This document shows, in pieces, positions 27,870 through 39,684 of a DNA stretch of 64,000 nt. Below the pieces are notes generated by a model. It did no database searches. It was not told where the DNA came from and saw only the letters and a program-made list of their open reading frames with translations. Source of the DNA: DATFVA01 sp963721075 (GTDB lineage: Bacteria; Bacteroidota; Ignavibacteria; Ignavibacteriales; Ignavibacteriaceae); NCBI GenBank assembly GCA_963721075.1, contig CAVRHV010000005.1, positions 310,001 through 374,000 of the forward strand. Direction: 5' to 3'. The stretch's first letter is position 1; each line of letters starts with the position of its first letter. The position numbers and the translations under genes were made by a program.

Positions 27870-30800
27870 ATGAATATATACCGGTTAATCCTGTTACTAA
27901 TAATATTTATCTCACCTGCAATCATCCCGAATTCTAATGCCACAAAAAAAATTAACCAGTATGTCAGACAAAGCTGGAAAAACGAGAATGGACTGCCCCA
28001 GAATACTATTACTGCTATAACACAAACTCCGGATGGTTTTATATGGCTGGGAAGCAAGGAAGGTCTGATCCGGTTTGACGGACGGGAATTCGTGGAATTT
28101 AATTCAAAGAATACACCGGAAATCAAAAGCAATGAAATATGGGCGCTGCTGACTGATTCAAGGGGAATATTGTGGATCGGAACAAATGGCGGAGGACTTG
28201 TAAGTTTTCAAAAGGAAGTCTTTAAAAACTATAGTACCAAACAAGGTTTAGCTGATAATGCTATCTGGTCGCTGTTTGAGGATAGTAAGGGCAGTATATG
28301 GGTCGGTACCGGAGGAGGTGGTGTCTCTGTTCTGACAGACAATAAATTCAGAACAATTGATACCAGCCGCGGATTGTCCGGCAATTATATCTGGAGTATA
28401 ACCGAAGATTGGGATGGGGCAATCTGGATAGGTACCGACGGTAATTTTATTTCCCGGATTACCGGAGATAGTATTAAAGTATTTTCGGCATCTGACGGAT
28501 ATCCCGGTGATTATACTATGGCAAATCTGACTGACAATGAAGGGAACCTATGGTTTGGGGCAGCGGGTATGGGAATTGTCAGATATGATGGTAAAACATT
28601 TAAGACCTATTCTGAAAAAGAAGGCTTACCCGATAATATAATCTGGAAGATTATCCAGGATAAGCAAGGCAGTTTGTGGATAGCTACCGATGGGGGATTG
28701 TTAAAATTCCGCAATGGAACTTTCGATTTATTTAATGAGCAGGATGGTTTGCCGAGCAACAGTGTCTCATCGCTTTATGAAGATTATGAAGGTAATATAT
28801 GGGCAGGGACAAGAGGCGGAGGTATAAGCAAATTTACCAACGGGGAAATAACAACATATACCAGCAAAGAGGGATTAAGTCACAATAATGTCTACTCGGT
28901 ATACGCCGATTCTGAATCTAACCTCTGGATCTGTACCAGCCGGGGTTTAAATTTCTTCAATGGGACTAAATTTTCAAATTACTTTAAAGATATCGGACTT
29001 AATTACAATATCATTCTTTCTGTTACAGAGCGTAAGAATGGTGAAATCTGGGTCGGGACAGACGGTGATGGTATATACCGAATGGTGAATGACCATTTCA
29101 TTCATTATACCATTGAGGATGGTCTTGTCAGCAATACTATCTGGGCAATATATGAAGATCATGAAGGTACTATCTGGATTGGGGCAGATGGAGGCGGGCT
29201 CATAAAATACACCGATAAGTCCTTCCATAAATTTGATGACCCCGCCATGAAAGGGGAATTCATATCTTCCATTACCGAAGATCAGAAGGGTGCATTATGG
29301 ATCGGTACACGTGACGGATCCGGTATTTACAAAATTCAGAAAGGACAGGTTACCTCTGCTTTTACAAAAAATCCAGGTGCTGACGATATATGGTCGCTTT
29401 ACCCTGATAATGAAAACAACATATGGGTTGGAACCGAGAGGGGTCTCTATAAAATAAAAGACAACCAAGTATACTCCTATACTGAGAAAAACGGACTTCC
29501 CACAAAATTAATATATGCTGTAATAGACGACAACCTGGGCAATATCTGGCTCAGCTCTAACATAGGTTTAATCAGAATCAGAAAAAGAGATATTGATGCA
29601 ATTGATTCTGGAAAGAAGGAAGCATTGTTTCCGTCAGTTTACGGAACTGCCGAAGGGATGATGACAACAGAATGCAATAACGGATTTCCCTCCTGTACGA
29701 AAACAAAAGATGGAAAGTTATGGTTTCCTACTGTTAAAGGTGTGGTAATGGTTGATCCCTATGCCTTTGGTTTAAAGGTAAGAAATATTCCCCTGATTAT
29801 TGAAAGGGTAAAGATAAACGGAGAATATTATAACCCGGATTCCAGTATAACGGTAAATCCAGGAAAAGGTGATCTGGAATTTTATTTTGCTGCCCTTAGC
29901 TTTAAGGCCCTGGAAAAAATGAGATACCAGTATATGCTGAAAGGATTTGACAAAAAATGGATTGACGGCGGAAAACGAAGAGAAGCATTTTATACTAATA
30001 TTCCTCCCGGTAAATATACCTTTGTAGTGAAGGCTTTTGATAATGATGGCAATAATAAAGAAGTCTCCCTGCGATTTGAGCTCGAACCGCATTTTTATCA
30101 GACTATATGGTTTTACATACTTATTATTCTTTTACTTGCAGGGATTGTTTACTGGGCCTACAAATTCAGAATAATTCAGATCAGAAAACATGAACAGCTG
30201 CTGGAGCAGAAAGTTGAAGAACGAAGCCGCGAGCTGATTGAAGAAATAAATTTCCGGAAAAAGATCGAAGAAGAATTAATATCTGCAAAAGAAACTGCCG
30301 AGAAAGCCAGTAAAGCTAAAAGTGAATTCCTTGCGAATATGAGTCACGAAATACGCACACCAATGAATGGAGTTATAGGAATGTCTGAGCTTCTTACTTG
30401 ATAGTGATCTTAATGAGGAACAATTGGAATATGCTGAAACTATTAAAATGAGCGGTGATTCTCTTCTGGATCTTATTAACAATATACTCGACTTCAGCAA
30501 AATAGAAGCCGGTAAAGTAGAACTGGAAAATGTTCCTTTTAATTTGCAGCATTGCGTTGAAGAGGCAATTGAGCTGAATGCAGACACAGCCTCGCGCAAG
30601 GGTATCTCCCTGACTTATGACATCGATAAGGATGTTCCGTTAATACTTAAAGGCGATATAACAAGACTACGTCAGATCCTGATTAACCTGATCAGCAACG
30701 GAGTAAAGTTTACGCATGAGGGCGGAGTCTCCGTAAACGTATCATTGAAAGAACACTTAGATGATGTTTATACCATAAGCTTTAAAGTAAAAGATACCGG

Positions 30801-31446
30801 AATCGGCATACCTGAAGACTTTATGGATAAGTTATTTAAGTCATTCAGTCAGGCGGATACATCCACCACAAGGAATTATGGCGGATCAGGACTGGGGCTG
30901 GCAATCTCACGAAAGCTGGTCAGACTTATGGACGGTGAGATCCTGGTCAGAAGTGAATTAGACAGGGGAACCGAATTCTCATTTTTCATTAAGTCCAGTA
31001 AAGTTGAAGATACTTCCGTACCGACTAATAACACTCCTGAAAAAATCAAACAACTGGCTGATGAGATTCCGCTCAATATACTCCTTGCTGAAGATAATCC
31101 GGTGAATCAGAAAGTAGCACTACACCTTTTAAATAAATTAGGATACAATGCTGATGCTGTATCTAATGGACGGCTTGTAATTGAATCATTAAGAAATAAA
31201 TCATATGATCTCATTTTTATGGATATTCAGATGCCTGAACTTGACGGTCTGGCAGCCACTCAAAAAATAATCGAAATTTATGGTAACCACAGACCGATGA
31301 TTACCGCATTGACTGCCGATGCTACGACTGAGGGAAGGGAAAAATGTTATGAAGCCGGAATGGACTATTATATAACCAAACCGTTCAAAATCGATGAAAT
31401 AATCAAAGCAATTGAAATGGCAGGAAAACTTACTGAAAAGGCATAA
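27870..31446 (+). CDS. Hybrid two-component sensor: beta-propeller, Y_Y_Y, HisKA, HATPase, receiver (frameshifted)
   Basis: About 1191 residues after correction. Signal peptide at about 1-25. Two-component-propeller repeats with recurring WIGT/WVGT...GGG motifs fill about 30-590 (a two-bladed-set periplasmic sensor), then a Y_Y_Y domain (about 640-735) and a membrane helix (about 745-765). A coiled coil leads to the HisKA site SHEIRTP with His826. The frame stops at 30399-30401 and resumes in the +1 frame: CTTCTTACTTGAT needs one base removed to read GMSELLLDSDLNEEQ. The ATPase domain (DTGIGIP, GGSGLGLA) and a receiver with FMDIQMP follow. There is no C-terminal AraC output domain, unlike many Bacteroides hybrids, so the phosphate must pass to a separate partner. 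Confidence 0.92.
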
Positions 31447-31483
31447 ATTAAAACAGATTTAAATGAAAATTATAAATCTTTAT

Positions 31484-31517
31484 AAAAAAGCAGTCTCCCT
31501 TAAGAGACTGCTTTTTT
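31484..31517. terminator. Bidirectional terminator between convergent genes
   Basis: AAAAAAGCAGTCTC (31484-31497) and GAGACTGCTTTTTT (31504-31517) pair over 14 bp with a 6-nt loop, giving a T-run on each strand. It serves both the hybrid sensor (+) and the C25 peptidase (-). Confidence 0.9.
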
Positions 31518-31526
31518 AACTAAGAT

Positions 31527-34500
31527 TTACTTGATCAGAACCATCTTCTTAATTTTGACGAAGCTTCCGGCATCAAGTCTGTAGAAATAAACACCGCTGG
31601 CAAACGGTACTCCGTTCCATTCATATTTATAATATCCCGGTTCCATCTTCTGATCTACTATTGTTGCCACCTCTTTGCCAAGTATATCATAAATCTTGAG
31701 CACAACCTTAACTTCCTTAGGGATTCCGAACTTAATAGTTGTGGTCGGGTTGAATGGATTAGGATAATTCTGAGATAAGCTGAACTCAACGGGAATTATT
31801 GAGTAATCAACTTCAATGGCATCGGAATAACTCGAAGTTCCGTCAAAGTCGATCTGTTTCAGCCTGTAGTATGCTTTACCTTTACCAGTTGTAATATCGA
31901 CGTCTTTAAAGGAGTACTGCTGAGCTTCCGTTGTGGTTCCTTTTCCTTTAACCGAACCTATTTTTTCAAAGCTGATATTATTTGTGCTTCTTTCGATATC
32001 AAACCCGAGATTGTTTGATTCGGTCGCTGTCTCCCATTTAAGGGTGATGCCGTTTTCGTTAACATCGGCATTGAAAGAAGTGAGTTCAACCGGAATCGGG
32101 TTCAGACCGAAGAAATCAATTATTTCAGCCATCAGCTGATCCTTGGTTGACATGGAAGTTCCGTCAGATAATCCTCCGAACTCGAACGAAGTTCCTATTG
32201 TTTTATAAGTTCCCGCATCGTAAGCAACACCACAGCCATAGGCAGGGCTGACATTATTAAAGATTATCTGAGCCGGGGAAATGGCTGTGAGATGATCAAT
32301 CTAACTGTTTTCACCAATATAGGAGAAGCTCATGCCTTCTGTGAATGTTCCTGTAACGCCCTGAACTGTGCCGAGGTCACCACTTCCGTCACTGGTTCCA
32401 TTAATCTTAAACATAGGATGCACAGCTGTTGTGGCATCATAATACCAGGTATCTCCGCCTTCCATATAAATCATTCCTCCTGCATTAAGGAAATCAGCAA
32501 GCAGCTGACCTTCCGCACTCGACAGGACATGATTTGAACTGAATATACCCAGGCATACAAAAATTGACTGGTATATACTCAGATCAGCGGGGAATGAGGT
32601 CATATAGTCATACGTAATGGCATGATTATCGAGAGATGCCATTATTGCAGGACTCGAGTTATGGTTCTCGTCCAGGCAGAGTACAAGTACAGGAACCTGG
32701 CCAATTACTATGTTAAACGAACCCTGCGCACTCAGTCCGGGACTTGCGGTTATATTTACCGTGAATTGTGCCGGATGACCGGTAGGCGTATTTTCATCAG
32801 CACTCACACTGAATGTCTTTGTTACGGTTGTCTCCTGCCGCAATATTTCCGTAAGCCTGAGTTGTAGTATTTATTACAACGTTAGGATCCGTGGAAGAAA
32901 GCTCACCAAATACCGAAACAGCACCCGAAGAACCTTCATTATTTATTTCAATTGAAACATCGACAGTTTCTCCCGGATCGAGCTTACCATTATTGTTTCC
33001 GCCGGGGTCAGAGATCGTATAGGAGCCGAGAGTAAATACTGGGGCATGAGCTCTGAGACTGAAATTGCTTGTCCAGTTATTTGCACCATCTGTAGCTGTA
33101 ACCGAGAATGGAATTATGTGCAAATCGGGAACATCAGCCGCAACTTCAATTGCATAACCATCAGTTTTAGTGATTGTACTGCCGGCGGGAACGTTTCCGT
33201 AAAACTCAGTCGAGTCAGGGATAGCAACAAATTCATCATTTGAATGAATATTTATCGTAACATTACTTGCATCAGAAACCCCGACATTATACGCACGCAG
33301 AGAAAGCAGAGGAGATTCAGCATAATCAACCAAGCCATCATTATTCCCGGAAGCATCATTTACAATACAGCTGTCGACAACAACGTAGGGACCTTCTGCC
33401 GGAACAACCTGTATCTGTGCGGTATACCTATAGTAATTCTGCTTAGTGACAGTAAGAGTCACAACATTGCCGGGTGTTATAACAGGAACATCGATAGATA
33501 CTGTTGAGCCTGTTCCTTCTGCCACACCTACAATTTCACCGTTCAAAGTAAGTGCAATTAATGAATTTTCATCGGCGGAAACATCAAATGTCGGTACTCC
33601 CGTTACCATTACAGGATTATGAACCACATTCAGGTTCTGAGGCATCTCGGTATAAACAGTGGTAAATGCATCTCCAAACAGGTGGAAAAGGTAATAAACC
33701 GTATTCTTATCACCCGGATTATAAGGCCAGCTTGAAGCCTCAAGGTAATATTTCCCGTAGGAGTTTGCAAAAGCCGGATAGATAAGATCGGGACCACTGA
33801 CGCCATAGCCAGGATCAAAGTCAGGCCACATATAATCCCACATACCCCAAACATATGCATCATTAACAAATGAATATGAAACCTCACTTGCGCCCTAAAG
33901 CAGCAAGTGCACGATGAGGATACCTTGTCAGTGCTTCACAGAAGCATTCGGGCGAGTTATCATACTTACCGGTGAGACAGTTAACCGAGAAGAAGAAAGT
34001 GAGGTCATCATTATTTAATCCCGAAAGATTGCTTATGGTATAAGAAGGAGAAGACCATCCGTTCCAGTCACCATGATCGCGGTGAATGATTATAGAGGCA
34101 CCGGCATTGATATCATTATTGATCCTTGTGGCGCTGCCTCCCCAGTCGGTAAGATGCGAAGGAACCTGAGGAATATAACCAAGCCCGTTTGGACCGAAAT
34201 AGTCTACAACCATACCTGTATTTGGATTAGTTGACCAGTAGGAAGGAGGTCCGCTTGTTCCTGCAAATTCTCTTTTGGGAGTCTTCATCAGTTCATGTTC
34301 CCAGAAGCCGTAGCAAACATCGGCGCAAAGTATGAACCATCTGTCAGACTGCCATCCACCAGCCGATACCGGATTCTGATAAAAGCCGGGATTTACAGGA
34401 GGCTGCTGCTCATAATTGATAAATTTATGAATCAATATCTCAAGATGGCCCTCATTCTCAGCTGTAAGTCTTGCAACAGTCATATCCGGGAGCTCATCTT

Positions 34501-35548
34501 CATCGACATCAGCATATAGATTATCGGATTTGCAATAGTTATCCCAGGTAGGAGTAATTATACCATTTCCCGTAGCCGGTCCGGTACCATAATCGCCGAG
34601 GAACAATACAGCAACCGGGGGTATATCCCAGGTATTATAAGCATTATCGATGTAATTTTCGATCATTGTGGTATTGTTACCGCCTATATCTGTCAGAGTA
34701 ACAATTCCTGTTCTAATTCCCTGTTCAGTTCTCCAGTTTTTAATAGTATCGGCCCAGGCAAGATATACCGGATTATCCGGACAGATAATAAGGTATTCAA
34801 AATCAGAAGTCCTGGAATCAGACTCATGCTTAAAATTTACCTCAGGAATAACTTCACTATTCAGAAAAAGATTTTTCAGGATGGGATCCCACCAGCGGTT
34901 TCTCAGTCTGTTTTCACCGAACTGACCGTTTCCGCCGATGAATGATACTTTAACATTCAGATCTCTGTAAACAATTAAATCCTTTGTTACCGGGTTATAC
35001 TGGAACGGCGTAATTCCGATTATGCGAGCATCCACTCCACGTACTTTCATTGGTCCTGAAAGCATAACAGGGCTTTCGGGATACAATGCATTATTGTTGT
35101 AAATATCTGTATTTGTTTTATACTTCAATGGTCCGGTATCTGTATCCAGCGGGATTCTCGGGGCCGGCGAAACATCAACATTAGAGAAGGTTTCTGTTCT
35201 TGAAGCAGTTATGCTAAAAGAAACCTGAGCTCCCTGAGGAACCGCGATGTACCTGCTGAGACCTGGAAGATCAGGAGCACCTTCATTATTCGGCAGGAAG
35301 ACATTCGGCAGGACAATTTTTTTCATTACCGAACCGTTAATGTCGATATCATCCAATTGAAATTGTTTTGTTGAATAATTGATCTCTACACCCATAGAAG
35401 ACGTACCCGCAAGGGAAATCCCGGCATTGTGCCAGCTGTCGGTATAGGAAACGGTCTGTGAGTTTACCTGGTAGGGCAGCAGAATTACAAGAATGAATGG
35501 CAGCAAACTCAATAGCGAACGCTTAAAATAAGTAGAAGTTTTCTCCAC
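31527..35548 (-). CDS. Gingipain-like C25 cysteine peptidase with type IX sorting domain (multiply interrupted)
   Basis: About 1339 residues if reassembled. GTG 35548, 6 nt after GGGAG, is the preferred start (TTG 35563 is the alternative), giving MEKTSTYFKRS and a signal peptide. A propeptide-like region is followed by the C25 catalytic domain: His in HRDHGDWNG (about residue 492) and Cys in FSVNCLTG (about 524). Ig-like and CARDB-type beta domains follow, then a C-terminal sorting domain with FSLSQNYPNPFNPTTTIKFG. Breaks: one extra base near 33888-33892 (GGGCGCA), one near 32836 (GACAACCG) and an in-frame TAG at 32301-32303 where relatives would have an aromatic residue. Secreted proteinase; whether it is a real pseudogene is open. 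Confidence 0.85.
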
Positions 35549-35563
35549 CTTTTTCTCCCGCAA

Positions 35564-35872
35564 TTTTGGATCGTCGACCGGGAGGGCACCGGTACCGATC
35601 CGGATTAATAATGGCTTAATACTGAATGCAGAATTGATAATGTCTTATTAAGGATTAAAAAGCTGCTAAGACTCGCTCTGATTCAAGTATTAAGATGCTT
35701 TTTAACAATATTTGAATCGCTTATAATTAAAATTCGTCATTTGGACGATAAAAGTAAATAAAAGCAATTATTTTTATGAGAAATTGTCGTAAATAAGAAA
35801 ATAAATCAGAAGATTTTTAGTTAAGAAATTTCCGATTATAAAAAAATTCAACACCTGAATGAGAAGTACCTT
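35564..35872. other. Non-coding gap upstream of the C25 peptidase gene
   Basis: AT-rich stretch of 309 bases between two minus-strand genes. A short GC-rich patch at 35578-35605 includes CACCGGTACCGATCCGG, with the palindrome ACCGGT, directly in the probable leader of the peptidase. No gene, tRNA or convincing promoter consensus is seen. Confidence 0.5.
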
Positions 35873-36346
35873 CTAAACCTGTGAATAATTTATCTCAGGA
35901 ACCTTCACTTTGACAACTACTTTTTTAACTTCTGCAGGTTTCTCCACTATCAAACCCGGCATATGAAGATCAGAGGGGAAGAATATTGCAAACATCCTTT
36001 CCTCAAGCTTCAGATAATTTTTATCCCCGCAGTAAAGAATAAAGTCATTTGCCTCATCATATTCTGTTGCAGGTTCCTGACTGTTGAAAAGAGAATATCC
36101 AATCAATTCAGATCCTGCTGCCATATAATGAATATCGATATATTTACGGTGCGCTTCAAGTCTGCAGTCTTCCAGGTCTTTTGTAGTATAATTATTTACA
36201 ATAGAAAAAATCTCACTGCCGGAAATTTCGTATCTGCCGTTTTGAAGTTTATTGAATTCGGTATCCCTCAGGTACTTTAATGCGCGGACTATGGTAGGAT
36301 GCATATCAGCATAGAGCAGAACATTATCAACCTTATCAAGAATCAT
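35873..36346 (-). CDS. YhcH/YjgK/YiaL family protein (DUF386)
   Basis: A 157-residue cupin-like protein. Family features: LEAHRKYIDIHYMAAGSELIGY with metal-ligand histidines, and a C-terminal FAIFFPSDLHMPGLI segment. Relatives include the beta subunit EbgC and proteins linked to sialic acid or sugar-anomer processing; the exact reaction is not established. GGGGGAG lies 3 nt from ATG 36346. No sugar-catabolic neighbours are seen, so function cannot be refined. Confidence 0.85.
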   Translation of the reverse strand: MILDKVDNVLLYADMHPTIVRALKYLRDTEFNKLQNGRYEISGSEIFSIVNNYTTKDLEDCRLEAHRKYIDIHYMAAGSELIGYSLFNSQEPATEYDEANDFILYCGDKNYLKLEERMFAIFFPSDLHMPGLIVEKPAEVKKVVVKVKVPEINYSQV

Positions 36347-36482
36347 AACTCCCCCGGGAATAAATAATATTTCATTATATATATAACAAAAAAAAATTTC
36401 ATTAGCACTGATTTCGTGAATAAAATCATTAATCTTTTTGAAAAGTTTATTACTTTGAACTATAATTTCTATACAAAATATT

Positions 36483-37373
36483 ATGGCTCATACGCATAAC
36501 AATAGTTATAACCACAATAAGGCATTTGCATTCGGGATAATATTAAATATCATCTACATTGCTGTAGAGTTGATATATGGACTCCTAATCAGTTCGATGG
36601 CGCTGATCGCAGATGCAGGTCATAATCTCAGCGACGTACTTGGTCTTCTTCTTGCCTGGGGAGCAACATTTCTGGCAAAAACACTTCCCACACATAAGCG
36701 CACATACGGGTTAAGAAAGTCCACCATTCTTGCGGCTTTATTTAATGCCATAATACTTCTGATAGCCGTCGGAGCAATATCTATTGAGGCTATAAGGAGG
36801 CTGATTAGTCCTGAAAATGTGCAGGGAACAACAATGATGATCGTTGCAGGCATCGGGGTAATCATTAACGCCGTAACTGCCTGGCTGTTTATCAAAGGAA
36901 AAGAGAGGGATATCAATATACGCGGAGCATATCTTCATATGGCGGCCGATGCAGGTGTATCAGTAGGGGTTGTGATTGCCGGTTTACTGATTACCTTTAC
37001 CGGATGGCTCTGGCTCGATCCGGTAATAAGTCTTGTTATCGTATTAGTAATTACAATCGGTACCTGGGATCTGCTCAGGGATTCATTTCTCATGTCGGTT
37101 GATGCAGTCCCGAAAGACATCAGCTTAAAAGACGTTGAGGAGCATCTGAAGAAAATTCCGGGTGTTACTGAAATACATGATCTGCATATCTGGGCTATGA
37201 GTACTACTGAGACCGCCCTCACGGTCCATCTTGTAATGCCCGATTCAAATCCGGGAGATTATTTTTTGAAAGGAATATGCGGAGATCTGCAGAAAAAGTT
37301 CGGAATCGGACATTCAACAATCCAGGTTGAAAAAGACGCACAAGGGGCCAACTGCAGCATCGATAATGTCTGA
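36483..37373 (+). CDS. Cation diffusion facilitator (Zn/Co/Cd exporter)
   Basis: A 296-residue inner-membrane antiporter that exports divalent metal ions in exchange for protons. Six membrane helices are visible. Metal-site residues in helix 2 are HNLSD (with IADAGHNLSDV) and in helix 5 HMAADAGVS. The C-terminal cytoplasmic domain (KIPGVTEIHDLHIWAMST) is the family's dimerising metal-sensing region. The N-terminus is His/Asn-rich (MAHTHNNSYNHNK), as in CzcD-like members. No metal-regulator gene is adjacent. Confidence 0.93.
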   Translation: MAHTHNNSYNHNKAFAFGIILNIIYIAVELIYGLLISSMALIADAGHNLSDVLGLLLAWGATFLAKTLPTHKRTYGLRKSTILAALFNAIILLIAVGAISIEAIRRLISPENVQGTTMMIVAGIGVIINAVTAWLFIKGKERDINIRGAYLHMAADAGVSVGVVIAGLLITFTGWLWLDPVISLVIVLVITIGTWDLLRDSFLMSVDAVPKDISLKDVEEHLKKIPGVTEIHDLHIWAMSTTETALTVHLVMPDSNPGDYFLKGICGDLQKKFGIGHSTIQVEKDAQGANCSIDNV

Positions 37374-37499
37374 AAGCTTCAGTTAGCTTAGTTGGCAATT
37401 TCTTTTCTTCAGCCGATTTTTTTAATCATAAGTTTTCAGGTTTTACCATATATCGTTAATTTTAGGGTGCAATTATCAGCGGGATATTAAAGGCGGAAC

Positions 37500-38561
37500 A
37501 TGAAAACAACACTCTTTACATTTACAATAATCACATTTTTCAATTTCTATTTTACTTTCGGTCAGAGCTACCAGGGTGATTTTGAGGAAATATTCCTTCT
37601 GCGGGAACCCAGTACTTCAGCCGAAGCTTCAGGCAAAATCTTTCTTCTAAGTTCTAATGATGCATTTGCGTCAACTTATAATCCATCCTTACCAGCGTTT
37701 ACTAATAATTTAAATATTTCTGCTTCAAACTCAGAAAAATTATATTTTTCCGACAAAGCTTTCTATCACTCTTTCACCTTAAACATTCCAATCTCAGACT
37801 TGGGAGTAGTTTCTGCTTCACGGAGATATTTTGACTATGGAGAAGAATTTCCGGTTACCAGTGTGTCGCAGCCGGATGGCACGGGTGAGAGCGGAAGAAT
37901 TTCAGAAGCGATATATAACATTAATTTTTCACGCCGTATTATCCCGGAATTTTATTTGGGTTTTGGAATAAATTATATCCATAGTGAGTTTATAATAAAT
38001 AACTATGATCATTATTCAGCCAGTCTTGGATTATCCTATATCCATGATATAAATAGCAATGTCTTCCTGAACCAGCGGCTTTTCATTGGTTTATCCGCAG
38101 CAAATATTTTCAGCTACAGTTCTAATAATAAAATTAAGCTTTACCAAAACGAGTACTATTCGATTAACTTACCACAGATGCTGAGGTACGACCTGGGGTA
38201 TATAATGGAATTTAATAGTCCCGAAATTCTTAATGATATGAAAAATCTTATAGTTACTCTGCAGGCGGAGTATATGGATGTTCTGAACTCAGGCAGGTAC
38301 AGCAGGTACAGCTTCGGTTCGGAAATTAAATTCCTGGAAATTTTATGTGCAAGGATGGGCTATTATTCATTCGATGACACTCATCGAACAAGAGATGATT
38401 TTACTTATGGAGCGGGGATTATTATTCCAGTTTACTATTTCACAACAATACCCCTGTCTGTTGGTATAGATTACACAAGCCTGCCCCAGGAAGCGGGTTC
38501 ACCTTACTTCAAGTTCCAAAATTTTAATTCGTTAACTATTACTATTAATTACAAGTTTTAA
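37500..38561 (+). CDS. Outer-membrane beta-barrel protein (PorV/FadL-like)
   Basis: A 353-residue protein with a Sec signal at about 1-22. The start of the mature part (SSNDAFASTYNPSLPAF) resembles the aromatic/NP-rich N-terminal segment of PorV- and UPF0164-type barrels. The rest alternates in amphipathic strands and ends in an aromatic residue (TINYKF), typical of barrel insertion signals. Possible roles are type IX secretion accessory or hydrophobic-solute channel; sequence does not separate these. Confidence 0.65.
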   Translation: MKTTLFTFTIITFFNFYFTFGQSYQGDFEEIFLLREPSTSAEASGKIFLLSSNDAFASTYNPSLPAFTNNLNISASNSEKLYFSDKAFYHSFTLNIPISDLGVVSASRRYFDYGEEFPVTSVSQPDGTGESGRISEAIYNINFSRRIIPEFYLGFGINYIHSEFIINNYDHYSASLGLSYIHDINSNVFLNQRLFIGLSAANIFSYSSNNKIKLYQNEYYSINLPQMLRYDLGYIMEFNSPEILNDMKNLIVTLQAEYMDVLNSGRYSRYSFGSEIKFLEILCARMGYYSFDDTHRTRDDFTYGAGIIIPVYYFTTIPLSVGIDYTSLPQEAGSPYFKFQNFNSLTITINYKF

Positions 38562-38755
38562 ACCTGCAATGATTTATTCCTATGATTATTATTTAGCTAT
38601 TGACAAAAAAAGAAGTAAAGAGTAAGTTATTGCAGGCAATTATTTTAGGGAGATTTCAGGGTATGCTTGCAGATAAAGGACATTCTTGTAAAGATAAAGC
38701 GGAGTCTTATCGTTAATATCTACTTTCTTTTCTTAATCAAAAAAGGAGTAGTTCT

Positions 38756-39532
38756 ATGTACCTACCAAAACAGGCAGCTGTAGTATCAGGTTTAATTATT
38801 GTATTATTTCTTGCGGGATGTACTAAAGAAGAATCTGTTTCCCCCGCAGAAAATTTTTTATCCAAAAATCTTACCGCGATTAATTCAGATAATGGAAGTT
38901 ATTCGATACTGGAATACCAGGAGAATAAGTTAATAAAATATGAGGTATTTCATGGAACAGAAAGAACACTAGCCGTAACCCTTCAGTATGGAGAGCAGAA
39001 GAGACCCAAATCGGAAAATTCCATTAGTAATAACGGGGAGTTCCTTAAAAATTTTTATTACGATTCCTTATCCCGTTTGGACAGTACTCTTCTTCAGCAT
39101 AAAGTTAATTCCTCAGGATATGTAAAAGACGGTTACATAAAATATTATTATAACGAGAAAAACCAGGCAGTAAAAGAGGAGCAATACAATGATTCTGATG
39201 AAATGTTATTTACAACTACTTATAAATATAATGCTGCGGATAATATAACCGAGACTCATACATATACTCCAGACGGATATGATGAGATAACTACAATGAA
39301 TTATGATGATAAAATTAACCCCTGGCATAATTTAAAGGATAATTTCTTCTATCTCATCTCAGTCAGTCCAAACAATGTGACCTCTTATTCCACCATATAC
39401 AGCCAGTTTGAAACTACCACAGCAAATTACAATTACTCATATGATTCAGAAGGCTATCCTGGCAGCTGTACCATTATTTCAGAAAAGGGAGCCCGGGTTG
39501 ATACCCTTACGCAAATATTTGAGTACAATTGA
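38756..39532 (+). CDS. Lipoprotein with YD-repeat-like strands
   Basis: A 258-residue lipoprotein with lipobox LAGC at about residues 19-22. The body is rich in Y/N/D and has repeated short strands such as FYYDSLSRLDSTL, YYYNEKNQAVKEEQYND and YKYNAADNITETHTY, resembling RHS/YD-type repeats or the DUF4595-like lipoproteins. AAAGGAG precedes ATG 38756 at a good distance. It is monocistronic by position. The 194-base gap upstream shows no recognised element. Confidence 0.6.
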   Translation: MYLPKQAAVVSGLIIVLFLAGCTKEESVSPAENFLSKNLTAINSDNGSYSILEYQENKLIKYEVFHGTERTLAVTLQYGEQKRPKSENSISNNGEFLKNFYYDSLSRLDSTLLQHKVNSSGYVKDGYIKYYYNEKNQAVKEEQYNDSDEMLFTTTYKYNAADNITETHTYTPDGYDEITTMNYDDKINPWHNLKDNFFYLISVSPNNVTSYSTIYSQFETTTANYNYSYDSEGYPGSCTIISEKGARVDTLTQIFEYN

Positions 39533-39684
39533 ACTTGTAAATTAAAATTAAGACACCGGTCACTTCTTATAACTGCTTTGATTCTGTGACCTCTGCAATA
39601 TAATCTGCTTTTAGGTTAAAATATGACCTTAGAAGGTATATTTTTATTGACCAGCAAAAGTTATTGAGCTAAATTGCATAGACG

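Noticed and set aside
32301..32303. Stop-codon reassignment of TAG
   Set aside because: TAG ends serS, radC and the methyltransferase normally, so a single internal TAG is mutation or error.
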